Shown here: in pieces, positions 8,220-15,588 of the stretch | Position numbering within the stretch: position 1 is the stretch's first letter | Layout of the letters: every line of letters begins with the position of its first letter | Assembly: GCA_036494005.1 (NCBI GenBank) | Contig: DASXOV010000061.1 | Span: 1-39,713 of the forward strand | Direction of reading: 5' to 3' | DNA: 39,713 nucleotides | Source of the DNA: GCA-003244245 sp036494005 | Lineage (GTDB): Bacteria; Actinomycetota; Actinomycetes; Mycobacteriales; Pseudonocardiaceae | Position numbers and translations under genes: made by a program | The notes under the pieces: model-generated | The model's database searches: none | Told to the model about the DNA's origin: nothing | The model's input: only the letters and a program-made list of their open reading frames with translations

Positions 8220-9360
8220 GGCGCACCTGCCCTTCGTGCACGTCGAACCAGGCACTGTCGAACTGCACGGGCACGTCGGCCGCCACCGCAGCGGTGACCA
8301 GCACCTGCTCGGCGGCCTGCGCCACCTCCGCCAGCCGGTCTCGGCGGCGGGCGTCCAGCTCGGCGAACACATCGTCGAGCAACAGCACCGGCTCGGCCCC
8401 GCCACACCGCAACATCTCATAGCTGCCCAGCCGCAGGGACAGTGCCAACGCCCACGACTCGCCGTGACTAGCATAACCCTTCGCGGGCATCCCGCCCAGG
8501 CCGATCTCGAGGTCGTCACGGTGCGGCCCGACCAGGCAGACCCCGCGCTCCACCTCGGCCGAACGCACCCGCGCCAGCTCGGAGAGCATCGCCACCTCCA
8601 GCAGTTCCACATCGGCCCTGCCGCCGTCATGAATCCCGTCCGGTACAGCCTCACCCAGACTGCTGCGGTAGTCGAGCCGGACCTCGGCGGCATCTGGCGC
8701 CACCGCGCGGTAGGCCGCGGCGACATGGGGAGTCAGTGCGACGAGCAGATCCAGCCGGGCGCCGAGCAGCTCCGCGCCGTGCCGGGCGAGATGGCCGTCC
8801 CAGACGTCCAGGGTGCGCAGGTCACCGGCCCCGGCGCTGGAGCGCCGCGCCGCGCCGGCCGACTTGAGCAACGCGGCCCGCTGGCGCAGCACGCGATCGT
8901 AGTCCGCCCGCACGCCGGCCAGCCGAGGAGCGCGCAGCACCAGCAGATCGTCGAGAAACCGGCGCCGTTCCCCAGGGTCACCCCGAACCAGCGCCAGATC
9001 CTCAGGCGCGAACAACACGGTGCGCAGCACTCCGAGCACCTCGCGAGGCCTGGGCACCGGAGAGCGGTTGAGCCTCGCCCGGTTGGTCCGCCCGGGGGAG
9101 ATCTCCAGCTCCACGGTCAGTTCCCGGCCCGCGTGGACCACCGCGGTCCGTACAATGGCCCGTTGCGCCCCGCGCCGTACCAGTGGCGCATCGGTGGCGA
9201 CCCGGTGTGAGCCCTGCGTCGACAGGTAACCCAGCGCCTCGACCAAGTTCGTCTTGCCCTGACCGTTGGCGCCGACCAGCACAGTGACGCCCGGCTCGAA
9301 ATCGAGTTGGGCGTGCTCCCAGGATCGGAAGTCGGTCACCGCAAGCTGGCGGACGTGCAT
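8209..9360 (-). CDS. recF: RecF recombination mediator
   Basis: 383 residues, the normal length. RecF is an SMC/ABC-type ATPase that binds single-strand/double-strand DNA junctions and helps RecO and RecR load RecA on gapped DNA. Motifs seen are Walker A GANGQGKT (30-37), the ABC signature SHGESWALALSLR (298-310) and Walker B PVLLLDDVFAELD (324-336). The N-terminus MHVRQLAVTDFRSWE is typical. The start is ATG 9360, six bases after the gnd stop, with GAGG just upstream. The 3' end overlaps dciA by 11 nt. It belongs to the dnaA-proximal replication cluster. Confidence 0.97.
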   Translation of the reverse strand: MHVRQLAVTDFRSWEHAQLDFEPGVTVLVGANGQGKTNLVEALGYLSTQGSHRVATDAPLVRRGAQRAIVRTAVVHAGRELTVELEISPGRTNRARLNRSPVPRPREVLGVLRTVLFAPEDLALVRGDPGERRRFLDDLLVLRAPRLAGVRADYDRVLRQRAALLKSAGAARRSSAGAGDLRTLDVWDGHLARHGAELLGARLDLLVALTPHVAAAYRAVAPDAAEVRLDYRSSLGEAVPDGIHDGGRADVELLEVAMLSELARVRSAEVERGVCLVGPHRDDLEIGLGGMPAKGYASHGESWALALSLRLGSYEMLRCGGAEPVLLLDDVFAELDARRRDRLAEVAQAAEQVLVTAAVAADVPVQFDSAWFDVHEGQVRRVR

Positions 9361-9366
9361 GGGCCT

Positions 9367-10287
9367 CTACTGCGCGTCATCCAGCGCGTCAAGCGGGGGG
9401 GTCGGGGTGGCGTGCTGCACGGCGTGCCCGCCGAACTGCTGGCGCAGCGCGGCCACCGCGCGCATCGCCGGGGAGTCGGACTGCCGGGAGGAGAACCGGG
9501 CGAACAGCGCCGCGGAGATCACCGGCAGCGGCACCGAGTGGTTGATCGCTTCCTCCACCGTCCACCGTCCTTCGCCGGAGTCCTCGACCCAGCCGCGCAG
9601 CTCCGTGAGCTTCGGGTCACCGTCCAAGGCCAGCACCAGCAGGTCCAGCAGCCAGGAGCGCACCACCGTGCCGCGTCGCCACGCCTTCATCACAGCAGGC
9701 ACATCGGTGACCACTTCGGCGGCGTCGAGCAGCTCGAAACCTTCGGCGTAGGCCTGCATCAGCCCGTACTCGATGCCGTTGTGCACCATTTTCGCGAAAT
9801 GTCCGGCACCGACGCTGCCTGCGTGGACGAATCCCTCATCCCGGGGTCCTTCCGGGCGCAACGCGTCGAACACCGGCATCAGCCGCTCGACGTGCTCGGT
9901 CGCGCCGCCCACCATCAGCCCGTAGCCGTTGTCCCGGCCCCACACCCCACCGGAGACACCGCAGTCCAGGTATCCGATGCCGCGCTCGGCGAGCAGCCCG
10001 GCGTTCACCAGGTCATCGGTGTAGCGCGAGTTGCCCCCGTCGACCACGACGTCGCCGGTGTCCAGCAGCTCAGCCAGCTGTCGCACGGTCTCCCGGGTCG
10101 GGTCCCCGGCGGGCACCATGATCCACACCGCCCGGGGGACGGGAAGGCGGTCGACCAGCTCGGAGAGCGAGGACACGTCGCGGCCGTCGGGACGGCGGGC
10201 GAAACCGAGCACCTCGACGCCGGCAGCACGCAACCGCTCCCGCATGTTGGCGCCCATCTTGCCAAGTCCGATGAGTCCGAGTTTCAC
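9367..10287 (-). CDS. gnd: 6-phosphogluconate dehydrogenase, short NAD-type
   Basis: 306 residues from GTG 10287 (VKLGLIGLGKMGANM), with GAGAGGGA about 9 nt upstream. It oxidatively decarboxylates 6-phosphogluconate to ribulose 5-phosphate in the pentose phosphate pathway. Seen: Rossmann motif GLGKMG (7-12), substrate loop DCGVSGGVWGRDNGYGLMVGG (split as DCGVSGGVWG at 108 and RDNGYGLMVGG at 118), and catalytic K166 and N170 in FAKMVHNGIEYG. The short C-terminal helical domain is normal for this class, which is usually NAD-preferring, and is not a truncation. Many actinobacteria carry gnd between dnaN and recF; here the gene upstream is dnaA, with no dnaN. Confidence 0.92.
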   Translation of the reverse strand: MKLGLIGLGKMGANMRERLRAAGVEVLGFARRPDGRDVSSLSELVDRLPVPRAVWIMVPAGDPTRETVRQLAELLDTGDVVVDGGNSRYTDDLVNAGLLAERGIGYLDCGVSGGVWGRDNGYGLMVGGATEHVERLMPVFDALRPEGPRDEGFVHAGSVGAGHFAKMVHNGIEYGLMQAYAEGFELLDAAEVVTDVPAVMKAWRRGTVVRSWLLDLLVLALDGDPKLTELRGWVEDSGEGRWTVEEAINHSVPLPVISAALFARFSSRQSDSPAMRAVAALRQQFGGHAVQHATPTPPLDALDDAQ

Positions 10288-10667
10288 GACGAGTCCCTCT
10301 CGGTGGTCCGGTGTGCTCACGGTAGGTCCTGTCCGGTGCGACAGCGTGCCCTGGGTCCATTGGGGTCGAGCTATCCACCGCCCTGGTGAAAAGAGTTGCC
10401 CCTTGAGAGATAAACCCAGTGACAGCAGTAGGCACTGTGGGTGGTGTGGATTCCTGCCATCGGCCCAGCTCCTACGGTTCGGCGTGCTGTGGACAGCCAC
10501 CCGGTGCCTGCGGTGGACAGTGGCGGACATCGGTGGACCGTTTGTCCGGACGCTCCGGGGTCCACATCCACCAGCAGTTGTCCACAGAGTTATCCCCAGC
10601 TGTGGGTGGATCGTTGGGGACCGGGCTCGTCAAGGCTCTGTTCGGATGCACGGCTCGGGTGCGCGGT
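10288..10667. other. Candidate origin region (oriC) between dnaA and gnd
   Basis: 380 bases without a gene, containing many DnaA-box-like 9-mers. The best are TTGTCCACA (10578-10586), TTATCCCCA (10590-10598) and TGTGGACAG (10488-10496, one mismatch to the reverse box). Weaker ones are at 10371-10379, 10512-10520, 10542-10550 and 10558-10566. A relatively AT-rich stretch (about 10386-10415, AAAAGAGTT ... AGATAAACC) could be an unwinding element. Actinobacterial oriC normally lies between dnaA and dnaN. Here dnaN is absent and the region ends at gnd. No remnant of a DnaN C-terminus is visible in any frame. Confidence 0.65.
10578..10609. promoter_or_regulatory. Best DnaA-box cluster next to dnaA
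   Basis: TTGTCCACA (10578-10586) is a perfect actinobacterial DnaA box. TTATCCCCA follows (10590-10598), then TGTGGGTGG (10601-10609), a weak inverted box. The tight spacing and mixed orientation are what DnaA oligomerisation sites look like. It starts about 80 bp beyond the dnaA stop codon. Confidence 0.65.
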
Positions 10668-12218
10668 TCAGGTGCGAGCGCGCTGCTTGATGCGGGAGGT
10701 GAGCTCCTGCACCTGGTCGTAGGTACGGCGGCGCTCAGCCATCTCTTTGCGGATCTTCTTGTCGGCGTGCATCACGGTGGTGTGATCACGACCGCCGAAC
10801 GTCTGACCGATCCGGGGCAGGGACAGGTCAGTGAGCTCCCGGCACAGATACATCGAGATCTGCCGCGCTTGGGCGAGCTGCTTGGTCTTGCCGGGCCCAC
10901 ACAGGTCCTCGATGGTCAGGCCGAAGAACTCGGCGGTCACCGCCATGATCGTCGGTGCGCCGATCTCGTGGGACTGAGCATCCGGGATGAGGTCGCGCAG
11001 CACGATCTCGGCGAGCTGGGTGTCTACCGGCTGGCGGTTCAGTGAGGCGAACGCAGTGACCCGGATCAGCGCGCCCTCCAGCTCGCGGATGTTGCGCTCG
11101 ATGCGGGCGGCGATGAACTCCAGCACCTCGTCCGGTGCAGCCAGCCGGTCGCCTGCCGCCTTCTTGCGCAGGATCGCGATCCGTGTCTCGAGTTCGGGCG
11201 GCTGGATGTCGGTGATCAGCCCCCACTCGAAGCGGGTTCGCAGCCGGTCCTCCAGCGTGCCCAGGCCCTTGGGTGGCCGGTCGGAGGAGATCACGATCTG
11301 CTTGTTCGCGTTGTGCAGTGTGTTGAAGGTGTGGAAGAACTCCTCCTGGGTGCCTTCCTTGCCCTCCAGGAACTGGATGTCGTCCACCAGCAGCACGTCG
11401 ACGTCGCGGTAGCGGCGCTGGAAGGCCACCTTGCGGTCGTCGCGCAGCGAGTTGATGAAGTCGTTGGTGAACTCCTCGGTGGAGATGTAGCGCACCCGCA
11501 TGCCGGGGAACAGCCGTTGTGCGTAGTGCCCGACGGCGTGCAGCAGATGGGTCTTGCCCAGGCCCGATTCACCCCAGACGAACAGCGGGTTGTAGGCCCG
11601 TGCCGGCGCCTCGGCCACGGCCACCGCGGCGGCATGGGAGAACCGGTTGGAGGCGCCGATGACGAAGGTGTCGAAGGTGTACTTCTCGTTGAGCTTGGTC
11701 TGGGAGCTCGGGCGGCGGGTCGGTACCGCAGTGGTCGGGCCTCCGAAGGTCGGCCAGATCTCGTGCACCGTGGCGAGTGCGGCCTCCTCCTCGCTCTCCT
11801 CGCCGTCGTCGGCGCCCTCCTCGGGGGAGTCTCCTTGCCATGGGTGCGCACCCTGGCCGGGATAGCCGGGCCTACCTGCCCCGTGCATGGCGGTATGCGG
11901 CGGCGCGGCCGCGGTGAAAACGCCGCCCGGCGGGGGCAGGTCGGGCGGTACCGGCAGCGGGTGATCCACCTTCACCGCGAGCGAGACCTCCCGGCCCAGA
12001 TGCCGGGACAGTGCCGCACTGATCGGCTCGCGCAGCACGCGCTCGATGGCGTCCTTGGCGAAGTCGCTCGGGGCGGCCAGCAGCGCGGTGCCGTCCAGTA
12101 GCCCGATCGGGCGGGTCACCCGCATCCATGCGCGTTGCTGCGGCGACAATGTTCCGGACGAGAGCTCCCGAACCACCTCGCTCCACACCTGACCGAGGTC
12201 AGTCTGCCGCTCCGACAC
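10668..12218 (-). CDS. dnaA: Replication initiator DnaA
   Basis: 516 residues from GTG 12218 (VSERQTDLGQVWSEVV), which has GGAGGGGA at 9-nt spacing. DnaA binds DnaA boxes as an ATP-dependent oligomer, opens oriC and recruits the helicase. Domain I is at about 1-85, followed by a disordered acidic/proline-rich domain II (90-170). The AAA+ domain has Walker A GESGLGKT (216-223) and Walker B VLLVDD (275-280). The C-terminal domain IV carries the DnaA signature GGRDHTTVMHADKK (475-488). The frame is open upstream to 12341, including an ATG at 12263, but this part lacks a ribosome-binding site and contains DnaA boxes. Confidence 0.97.
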   Translation of the reverse strand: MSERQTDLGQVWSEVVRELSSGTLSPQQRAWMRVTRPIGLLDGTALLAAPSDFAKDAIERVLREPISAALSRHLGREVSLAVKVDHPLPVPPDLPPPGGVFTAAAPPHTAMHGAGRPGYPGQGAHPWQGDSPEEGADDGEESEEEAALATVHEIWPTFGGPTTAVPTRRPSSQTKLNEKYTFDTFVIGASNRFSHAAAVAVAEAPARAYNPLFVWGESGLGKTHLLHAVGHYAQRLFPGMRVRYISTEEFTNDFINSLRDDRKVAFQRRYRDVDVLLVDDIQFLEGKEGTQEEFFHTFNTLHNANKQIVISSDRPPKGLGTLEDRLRTRFEWGLITDIQPPELETRIAILRKKAAGDRLAAPDEVLEFIAARIERNIRELEGALIRVTAFASLNRQPVDTQLAEIVLRDLIPDAQSHEIGAPTIMAVTAEFFGLTIEDLCGPGKTKQLAQARQISMYLCRELTDLSLPRIGQTFGGRDHTTVMHADKKIRKEMAERRRTYDQVQELTSRIKQRART

Positions 12219-12274
12219 CCCACTGACTCCCCTCCGGCCGGTGGTGGAAACCCGGTCTGTCATGGAGCCGCTGG

Positions 12275-12295
12275 GCGTCCACAAGGTTATCCACA
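12275..12295. promoter_or_regulatory. DnaA boxes upstream of dnaA
   Basis: GCGTCCACA (12275-12283) and a perfect TTATCCACA (12287-12295) sit about 60-75 bp upstream of the dnaA start, between the proposed promoter and the gene. This position suits autoregulation by DnaA, as known for dnaA in other bacteria. The regulatory role here is inferred. Confidence 0.6.
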
Positions 12296-12401
12296 GCTGT
12301 GCATGACGGTACGCCGGGTCAGCGAGCCCCAGGGGGAACACCTACCTGCCGGTCGACGGAGCCGGTGTCCTCTCCCTGGGTTCCGGAACCGTGAAGAGGG
12401 C

Positions 12402-12430
12402 ACGCTAACAAGCCTTCGCCGCTGCCACAA
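12402..12430 (-). promoter_or_regulatory. Probable dnaA promoter
   Basis: On the minus strand, TTGTGG (12430-12425) and TAGCGT (12407-12402) are separated by 17 bp, a fair housekeeping-type promoter pointing at dnaA. Transcription would start near 12395, giving a leader of about 175 nt that includes the DnaA boxes at 12275-12295. It diverges from the rpmH promoter. The 510-bp dnaA-rpmH gap holds no other gene that I can support. Confidence 0.5.
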
Positions 12431-12520
12431 GAACTCGTCGAAAGCAAGCACCGCCGGACATCGGCGTGGCGGAACCGACGCGACCGTGGGACACGATGTG
12501 ATATCAGCATGTGGTCGGTT

Positions 12521-12550
12521 TTGACGAGGCCGGTATCTGCGCCCTACTCT
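12521..12550 (+). promoter_or_regulatory. Probable rpmH operon promoter
   Basis: TTGACG (12521-12526) and TACTCT (12545-12550) with an 18-bp spacer form the best housekeeping-type promoter in the window. It points at rpmH, with a predicted start near 12557 and a leader of about 170 nt. It should drive rpmH-rnpA-yidD-yidC-jag. Confidence 0.65.
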
Positions 12551-12728
12551 CGTTCAGTCTCCCGCCCACCGGCGGGCATTCTTGCTTGCTTTCGCCCACT
12601 GACCCGACAGGGTCGGCGCGTCGTGCGGGGCGGCTCAGGGTACTGACGCCGGTGCGGGCGGGGAGATACCTCGACTCCTCGCAGTCCCGATGGCTGCGGA
12701 CGATGAACTCACCGGGAGAACCACCGCC

Positions 12729-12872
12729 GTGACCAAGGGCAAGCGCACGTTCCAGCCGAACAACCGTCGTCGCGCCAGGACCCACGGGTTCCGGCTGCGG
12801 ATGCGTACCCGCGCGGGGCGGGCGATCATCGCAGCACGCCGTCGCAGGGGTCGCAGCCAGTTGTCGGCCTGA
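12729..12872 (+). CDS. rpmH: 50S ribosomal protein L34
   Basis: A 47-residue, strongly basic protein starting at GTG 12729 (VTKGKRTFQPNNRRRARTHG) with GGGAGA upstream. The core FQPNNRRRARTHGFRLRMRT and the tail GRAIIAARRRRGRSQLSA are diagnostic of L34, a small rRNA-binding protein of the large subunit. An in-frame ATG exists at 12690 but would add 13 residues absent from the family. It is the first gene of the rpmH-rnpA-yidD-yidC-jag operon, divergent from dnaA as in most bacteria. Confidence 0.97.
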   Translation: MTKGKRTFQPNNRRRARTHGFRLRMRTRAGRAIIAARRRRGRSQLSA

Positions 12873-12893
12873 ATCGTCGGCTCGGATCCGTAC

Positions 12894-13319
12894 GTGCTGC
12901 CCGCGCCTGCCCGCCTGACCCGACGCGAGGACTTCGCGACGGCGGTCCGGAAGGGGCGGCGTGCAGCGCGGCGCACCCTCGTCGTGCACCTGGCCGTGTC
13001 TGGTCCCTCTGAGCTACCGCCGAGGGTGGGATTCATCGTCGGGCGCACGGTCGGCGGCGCGGTGATCCGGCACCGGGTGCAGCGTCGGCTTCGCCATCTG
13101 ATGCGGGCTCGGTTGACCGAATTGCCCGGTGGAGCGCTGCTGGTGGTGCGGGCACTGCCGCCGGCGGCCGGTGCAGGCAGCGCGGTGTTGGGTCAGGATC
13201 TCGACGGGGCGTTGCGACGGCTCTGCCACTCCGCCTTCCTCCCCGGCTCCGCGGTGTCCTCGTCCGCCGAGTTGCCCACGCACCCGCTTGCTGCCCCCCG
13301 CCACGGCGGCGGGCGATGA
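12894..13319 (+). CDS. rnpA: Ribonuclease P protein component
   Basis: 141 residues from GTG 12894. RnpA binds the catalytic RNase P RNA and improves 5' maturation of tRNA precursors. It starts MLPAPARLTRREDFATAVRKGRR, the usual RnpA N-terminus (printed here as its first 10 residues MLPAPARLTR and then REDFATAVRKG). The RNR-type RNA-binding motif is present as VIRHRVQRRLRHLM. The last 25 residues are a variable, Pro/Ser-rich tail. It follows rpmH by 21 nt and overlaps yidD by 4 nt (ATGA). Confidence 0.95.
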   Translation: MLPAPARLTRREDFATAVRKGRRAARRTLVVHLAVSGPSELPPRVGFIVGRTVGGAVIRHRVQRRLRHLMRARLTELPGGALLVVRALPPAAGAGSAVLGQDLDGALRRLCHSAFLPGSAVSSSAELPTHPLAAPRHGGGR

Positions 13320-13624
13320 CGGTGACGCCGGTGGCCTCCTCGAATCCCGGGACTCGCCCGCCTGGGCCCGTTGTTCGCCTTCTCGTCCGGCCACTGCGGT
13401 TCTACCGTCGGTGGATCTCGCCTGCGCTGCCACCGACCTGCCGCTTCTCCCCCACCTGCAGCGCGTACGCAATCGAGGCGCTCACCGTTCACGGGGTGTT
13501 GCGAGGATCATGGTTGACGACGCGACGATTGCTTCGCTGCGCACCCTGGCACCCTGGAGGGGTGGACCCAGTGCCTCCGCCGAGATCACCCCGCTCCCCC
13601 GCCGAGAGTGAGTCGCCTTGCTGA
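13316..13624 (+). CDS. yidD: YidD membrane-protein insertion factor
   Basis: 102 residues. The conserved YidD core is clear: FYRRWISPALPPTCRFSPTC, then SAYAIEALTVHG, then RRLLRCAPWHPGGVDPVP. The family has a short amphipathic N-terminus and conserved cysteines and assists YidC-dependent insertion of inner-membrane proteins. It starts at ATG 13316 within the rnpA stop (4-nt overlap) and ends 7 nt inside yidC, so it is translationally coupled on both sides. The role is taken from the family. Confidence 0.93.
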   Translation: MTVTPVASSNPGTRPPGPVVRLLVRPLRFYRRWISPALPPTCRFSPTCSAYAIEALTVHGVLRGSWLTTRRLLRCAPWHPGGVDPVPPPRSPRSPAESESPC

Positions 13625-14709
13625 ACTTCATCTACTACCCGGTGTCGGCCATCCTGTGGTTCTGGCACAAGGCCTTCGGTTTCGTGCTGGGGCCGGACAA
13701 CGGCATCGCGTGGGCGCTGGCTGTGGTGTTCCTGGTGTTCTCGTTGCGTGCGCTGTTGTTCAAGCCGTTCATCAGCCAGGTGCGCTCCATGCGCAAGATG
13801 CAGGAGTTCGCACCCGAGGTCCAGAAGCTGAAGAAGAAGTACGGCGACGATCGTCAGAAGCTGAATGCCGAGGTCCAGAAGCTACAGGCGCAGCACGGGG
13901 TCAACCCCCTGGGTGGTTGCCTGCCGGTCGTGGTGCAGATCCCGGTGTTCATCGGGTTGTTCCACGTGCTGCGCTCGTTCAACCGGCCGTTCCTGACGCT
14001 TCAGCAGAACGCGCAGACCGGTAACTACGTGTTCAGCGCGGCTGATGTGCAGTCGTTCCTGCAGGCCAAGCTCTTCGGAGTGCCGCTGTCGTCGTACATC
14101 ACCGAACCCGCGGCGCTACTGGCCCGGTACGGGGATATCACGCGGGTGGAGATCGCGGTGGTGGCCGTGCCTCTGACGATCATCGCCGGCATCCTGACCC
14201 ATCTCACCGCCCGGCATTCAGTGGCCCGGCAGACCGAGGCACAGGCGGCCAACCCGCAAGCCGCCATGATGAACAAGGTCATGCTGTACCTGTTCCCACT
14301 CGGAGTGGTCGCCGGTGGCCCATTCTTCCCGTTGGCGATCCTGCTGTACTGGCTGTCCAACAACCTGTGGACACTGGGCCAGCAGCGACTGGTCTACGAC
14401 CGGATCGACGCCGAGGAAGCGGAGAAGAAAGAGGCTGCGGTGGCGCAGCGTCAGTCCCTCGCACCGCGCCCGGGGCAGAAGCCGGTCCGGTCGAAGAAGG
14501 ATGCCACTGACACCTCCGCATCAGCCGGCGAGTCGGGGTCCGGTCCGGCCCCGGCGTCCGCGGGGGCGGAATCGAACGGCTCCAGCCGCTCGGTGTCAGG
14601 TGGTTCGTCCAACGGAGCAAGTCCTGAGCATGCGGACGACTCGGCGGTTCCGGGCACAGTCCAGCCACGGCCACGGCCGCGGAAGAAGACCAACCGGAAG
14701 CGCCGCTGA
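13618..14709 (+). CDS. yidC: Membrane protein insertase YidC
   Basis: 363 residues from TTG 13618 (MLNFIYYPVSAILWFWHKAF). It inserts and folds membrane proteins, alone or with SecYEG. The Oxa1/YidC domain spans about 35-265: a first membrane helix at 30-52 (IAWALAVVFLVFSLRALLF), a charged cytoplasmic hairpin with KKKYGDDRQKLNAEVQKLQ, the conserved NPLGGCLPVVVQIPVFIGLF, and further helices near 178-195 and 220-255. There is no large periplasmic domain, as expected for a Gram-positive-type YidC. The C-terminal ~100 residues are disordered and end in a basic tail (RPRPRKKTNRKRR) that probably contacts ribosomes. No downstream copy was seen. Confidence 0.95.
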   Translation: MLNFIYYPVSAILWFWHKAFGFVLGPDNGIAWALAVVFLVFSLRALLFKPFISQVRSMRKMQEFAPEVQKLKKKYGDDRQKLNAEVQKLQAQHGVNPLGGCLPVVVQIPVFIGLFHVLRSFNRPFLTLQQNAQTGNYVFSAADVQSFLQAKLFGVPLSSYITEPAALLARYGDITRVEIAVVAVPLTIIAGILTHLTARHSVARQTEAQAANPQAAMMNKVMLYLFPLGVVAGGPFFPLAILLYWLSNNLWTLGQQRLVYDRIDAEEAEKKEAAVAQRQSLAPRPGQKPVRSKKDATDTSASAGESGSGPAPASAGAESNGSSRSVSGGSSNGASPEHADDSAVPGTVQPRPRPRKKTNRKRR

Positions 14710-14738
14710 GGGCGCGGCCCCTCGGAGAGGAGACTGTT

Positions 14739-15389
14739 GTGGCCGAGACGCTGGCGACCGAGCAGGTGACCGAAGGAGATCCGCCGAGTTCAACGCCTGA
14801 GTCCTCGCCTGGTCTGGTGGACGACAGTTCAGTAGGTACGGGCCAGACTGCTGACGCCGCCACCGAAGGCGACCCGGACCGGGTGAACGGCTCGGAGAAG
14901 ATCGAGCGCTGCGGTCGGGTCGGTGAGGACCTGCTGGTGCAGGAAGGTGATGTCGCGGGCGACTATCTGGAGCGGCTGCTCGATCTCGTCGACTACGACG
15001 GCGACATCGACCTCGACGTCGAGGGCGATCGTGCGGTGGTGAGCATCGACGGTGGCGCGGACCTGGAGAAGCTCGTCGGACCCCGCGGCGTGGTACTCGA
15101 GGCGTTGCAAGAGTTGACCAGGCTCGCCGTCCAGCAGCAGACCGGCTCGCGCAGCCGGCTGATGCTGGACATCGCGCAGTGGCGATCCGCTCGACGCGAC
15201 GAGCTCAGTGACCTCGGGCGATCGACCGCTGAGCGAGTGCGGGACGGCGGCGAGCCCGCCCGATTGCAGCCGATGACACCGTTCGAACGGAAGATCGTGC
15301 ACGATGCGGTCGCGTCGGTCAGCGGGGTGTGCAGCGAGAGTGAGGGTGAGGAACCGCGGCGCCGGGTCGTGGTGTTCCCCTCGACGTAG
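14739..15389 (+). CDS. jag: Jag/KhpB-type RNA-binding protein (KH-R3H)
   Basis: 216 residues from GTG 14739, with GGAGAGGAG upstream. The N-terminal 50 residues are acidic and disordered. A KH domain lies at about 75-145, with the loop VGPRGVVLEALQELTR. An R3H domain at about 148-214 has ARLQPMTPFERKIVHDAVA and ends SEGEEPRRRVVVFP. KhpB/Jag proteins bind RNA and influence cell division and envelope growth in Firmicutes; in actinobacteria the role is less clear. It is the last gene of the rpmH operon, 29 nt after yidC, and is followed by a strong hairpin. Confidence 0.93.
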   Translation: MAETLATEQVTEGDPPSSTPESSPGLVDDSSVGTGQTADAATEGDPDRVNGSEKIERCGRVGEDLLVQEGDVAGDYLERLLDLVDYDGDIDLDVEGDRAVVSIDGGADLEKLVGPRGVVLEALQELTRLAVQQQTGSRSRLMLDIAQWRSARRDELSDLGRSTAERVRDGGEPARLQPMTPFERKIVHDAVASVSGVCSESEGEEPRRRVVVFPST

Positions 15390-15406
15390 CCCGATCTTGT
15401 GTGCGG

Positions 15407-15444
15407 GCACTGTGGACCTCGGCTGGTCGCGGGGTCCACAGTGC
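15407..15444. terminator. 12-bp perfect hairpin after jag
   Basis: GCACTGTGGACC and its exact reverse complement GGTCCACAGTGC are separated by 14 nt, starting 18 nt after the jag stop. A stem this long should act as a terminator for the rpmH operon, although no T-run follows. The arms contain GTCCACAG/CTGTGGAC, which resemble DnaA boxes (7 of 9 matches), so protein binding is also possible. Confidence 0.5.
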
Positions 15445-15460
15445 GGGTACGGCGGTGTCT

Positions 15461-15561
15461 GATGCGCCGGCTCGGCCGGCGGTGTGTGATGCGCCGGCTC
15501 GGCCGGCGGTGTGTGATGTGCCGGCTCGGCCGGCGATGCCTGATGTGCCGGCTCGGCCGGC
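15461..15561 (+). repeat. 27-bp tandem repeat (about four units) ahead of rsmG
   Basis: Units start at 15461, 15488, 15515 and 15542, exactly 27 bp apart; the last is truncated after 20 bp. Each holds GCCGGCTCGGCCGGC, a near-perfect palindrome (GCCGGC-TCG-GCCGGC), so each can form a hairpin. Units differ by a few C/T and G/A changes. The array ends 2 bp before the parS site at 15564. It is an array without spacers, so not a CRISPR. I can support no gene in it, although its length (multiple of 3) leaves it open in some frames. Confidence 0.85.
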
Positions 15562-15563
15562 GA

Positions 15564-15579
15564 TGTTCCACGTGAAACG
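15564..15579. promoter_or_regulatory. parS: parS site (two mismatches) upstream of rsmG
   Basis: TGTTCCACGTGAAACG matches the parS consensus TGTTTCACGTGAAACA at 14 of 16 positions, including the core CACGTGAAAC. It abuts the rsmG ribosome-binding site (GGAG 15579-15582). ParB would bind here as a CTP-dependent clamp. Such origin-proximal parS sites near parAB are normal in actinobacteria. Confidence 0.8.
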
Positions 15580-15588
15580 GAGACGTGG

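Noticed and set aside
9367..10287. gnd as a truncated pseudogene
   Set aside because: About 300 residues is normal for the short NAD-type 6-phosphogluconate dehydrogenase; catalytic K and N are present.
15461..15561. CRISPR array
   Set aside because: The 27-bp units are contiguous with no spacers and no cas genes are nearby.
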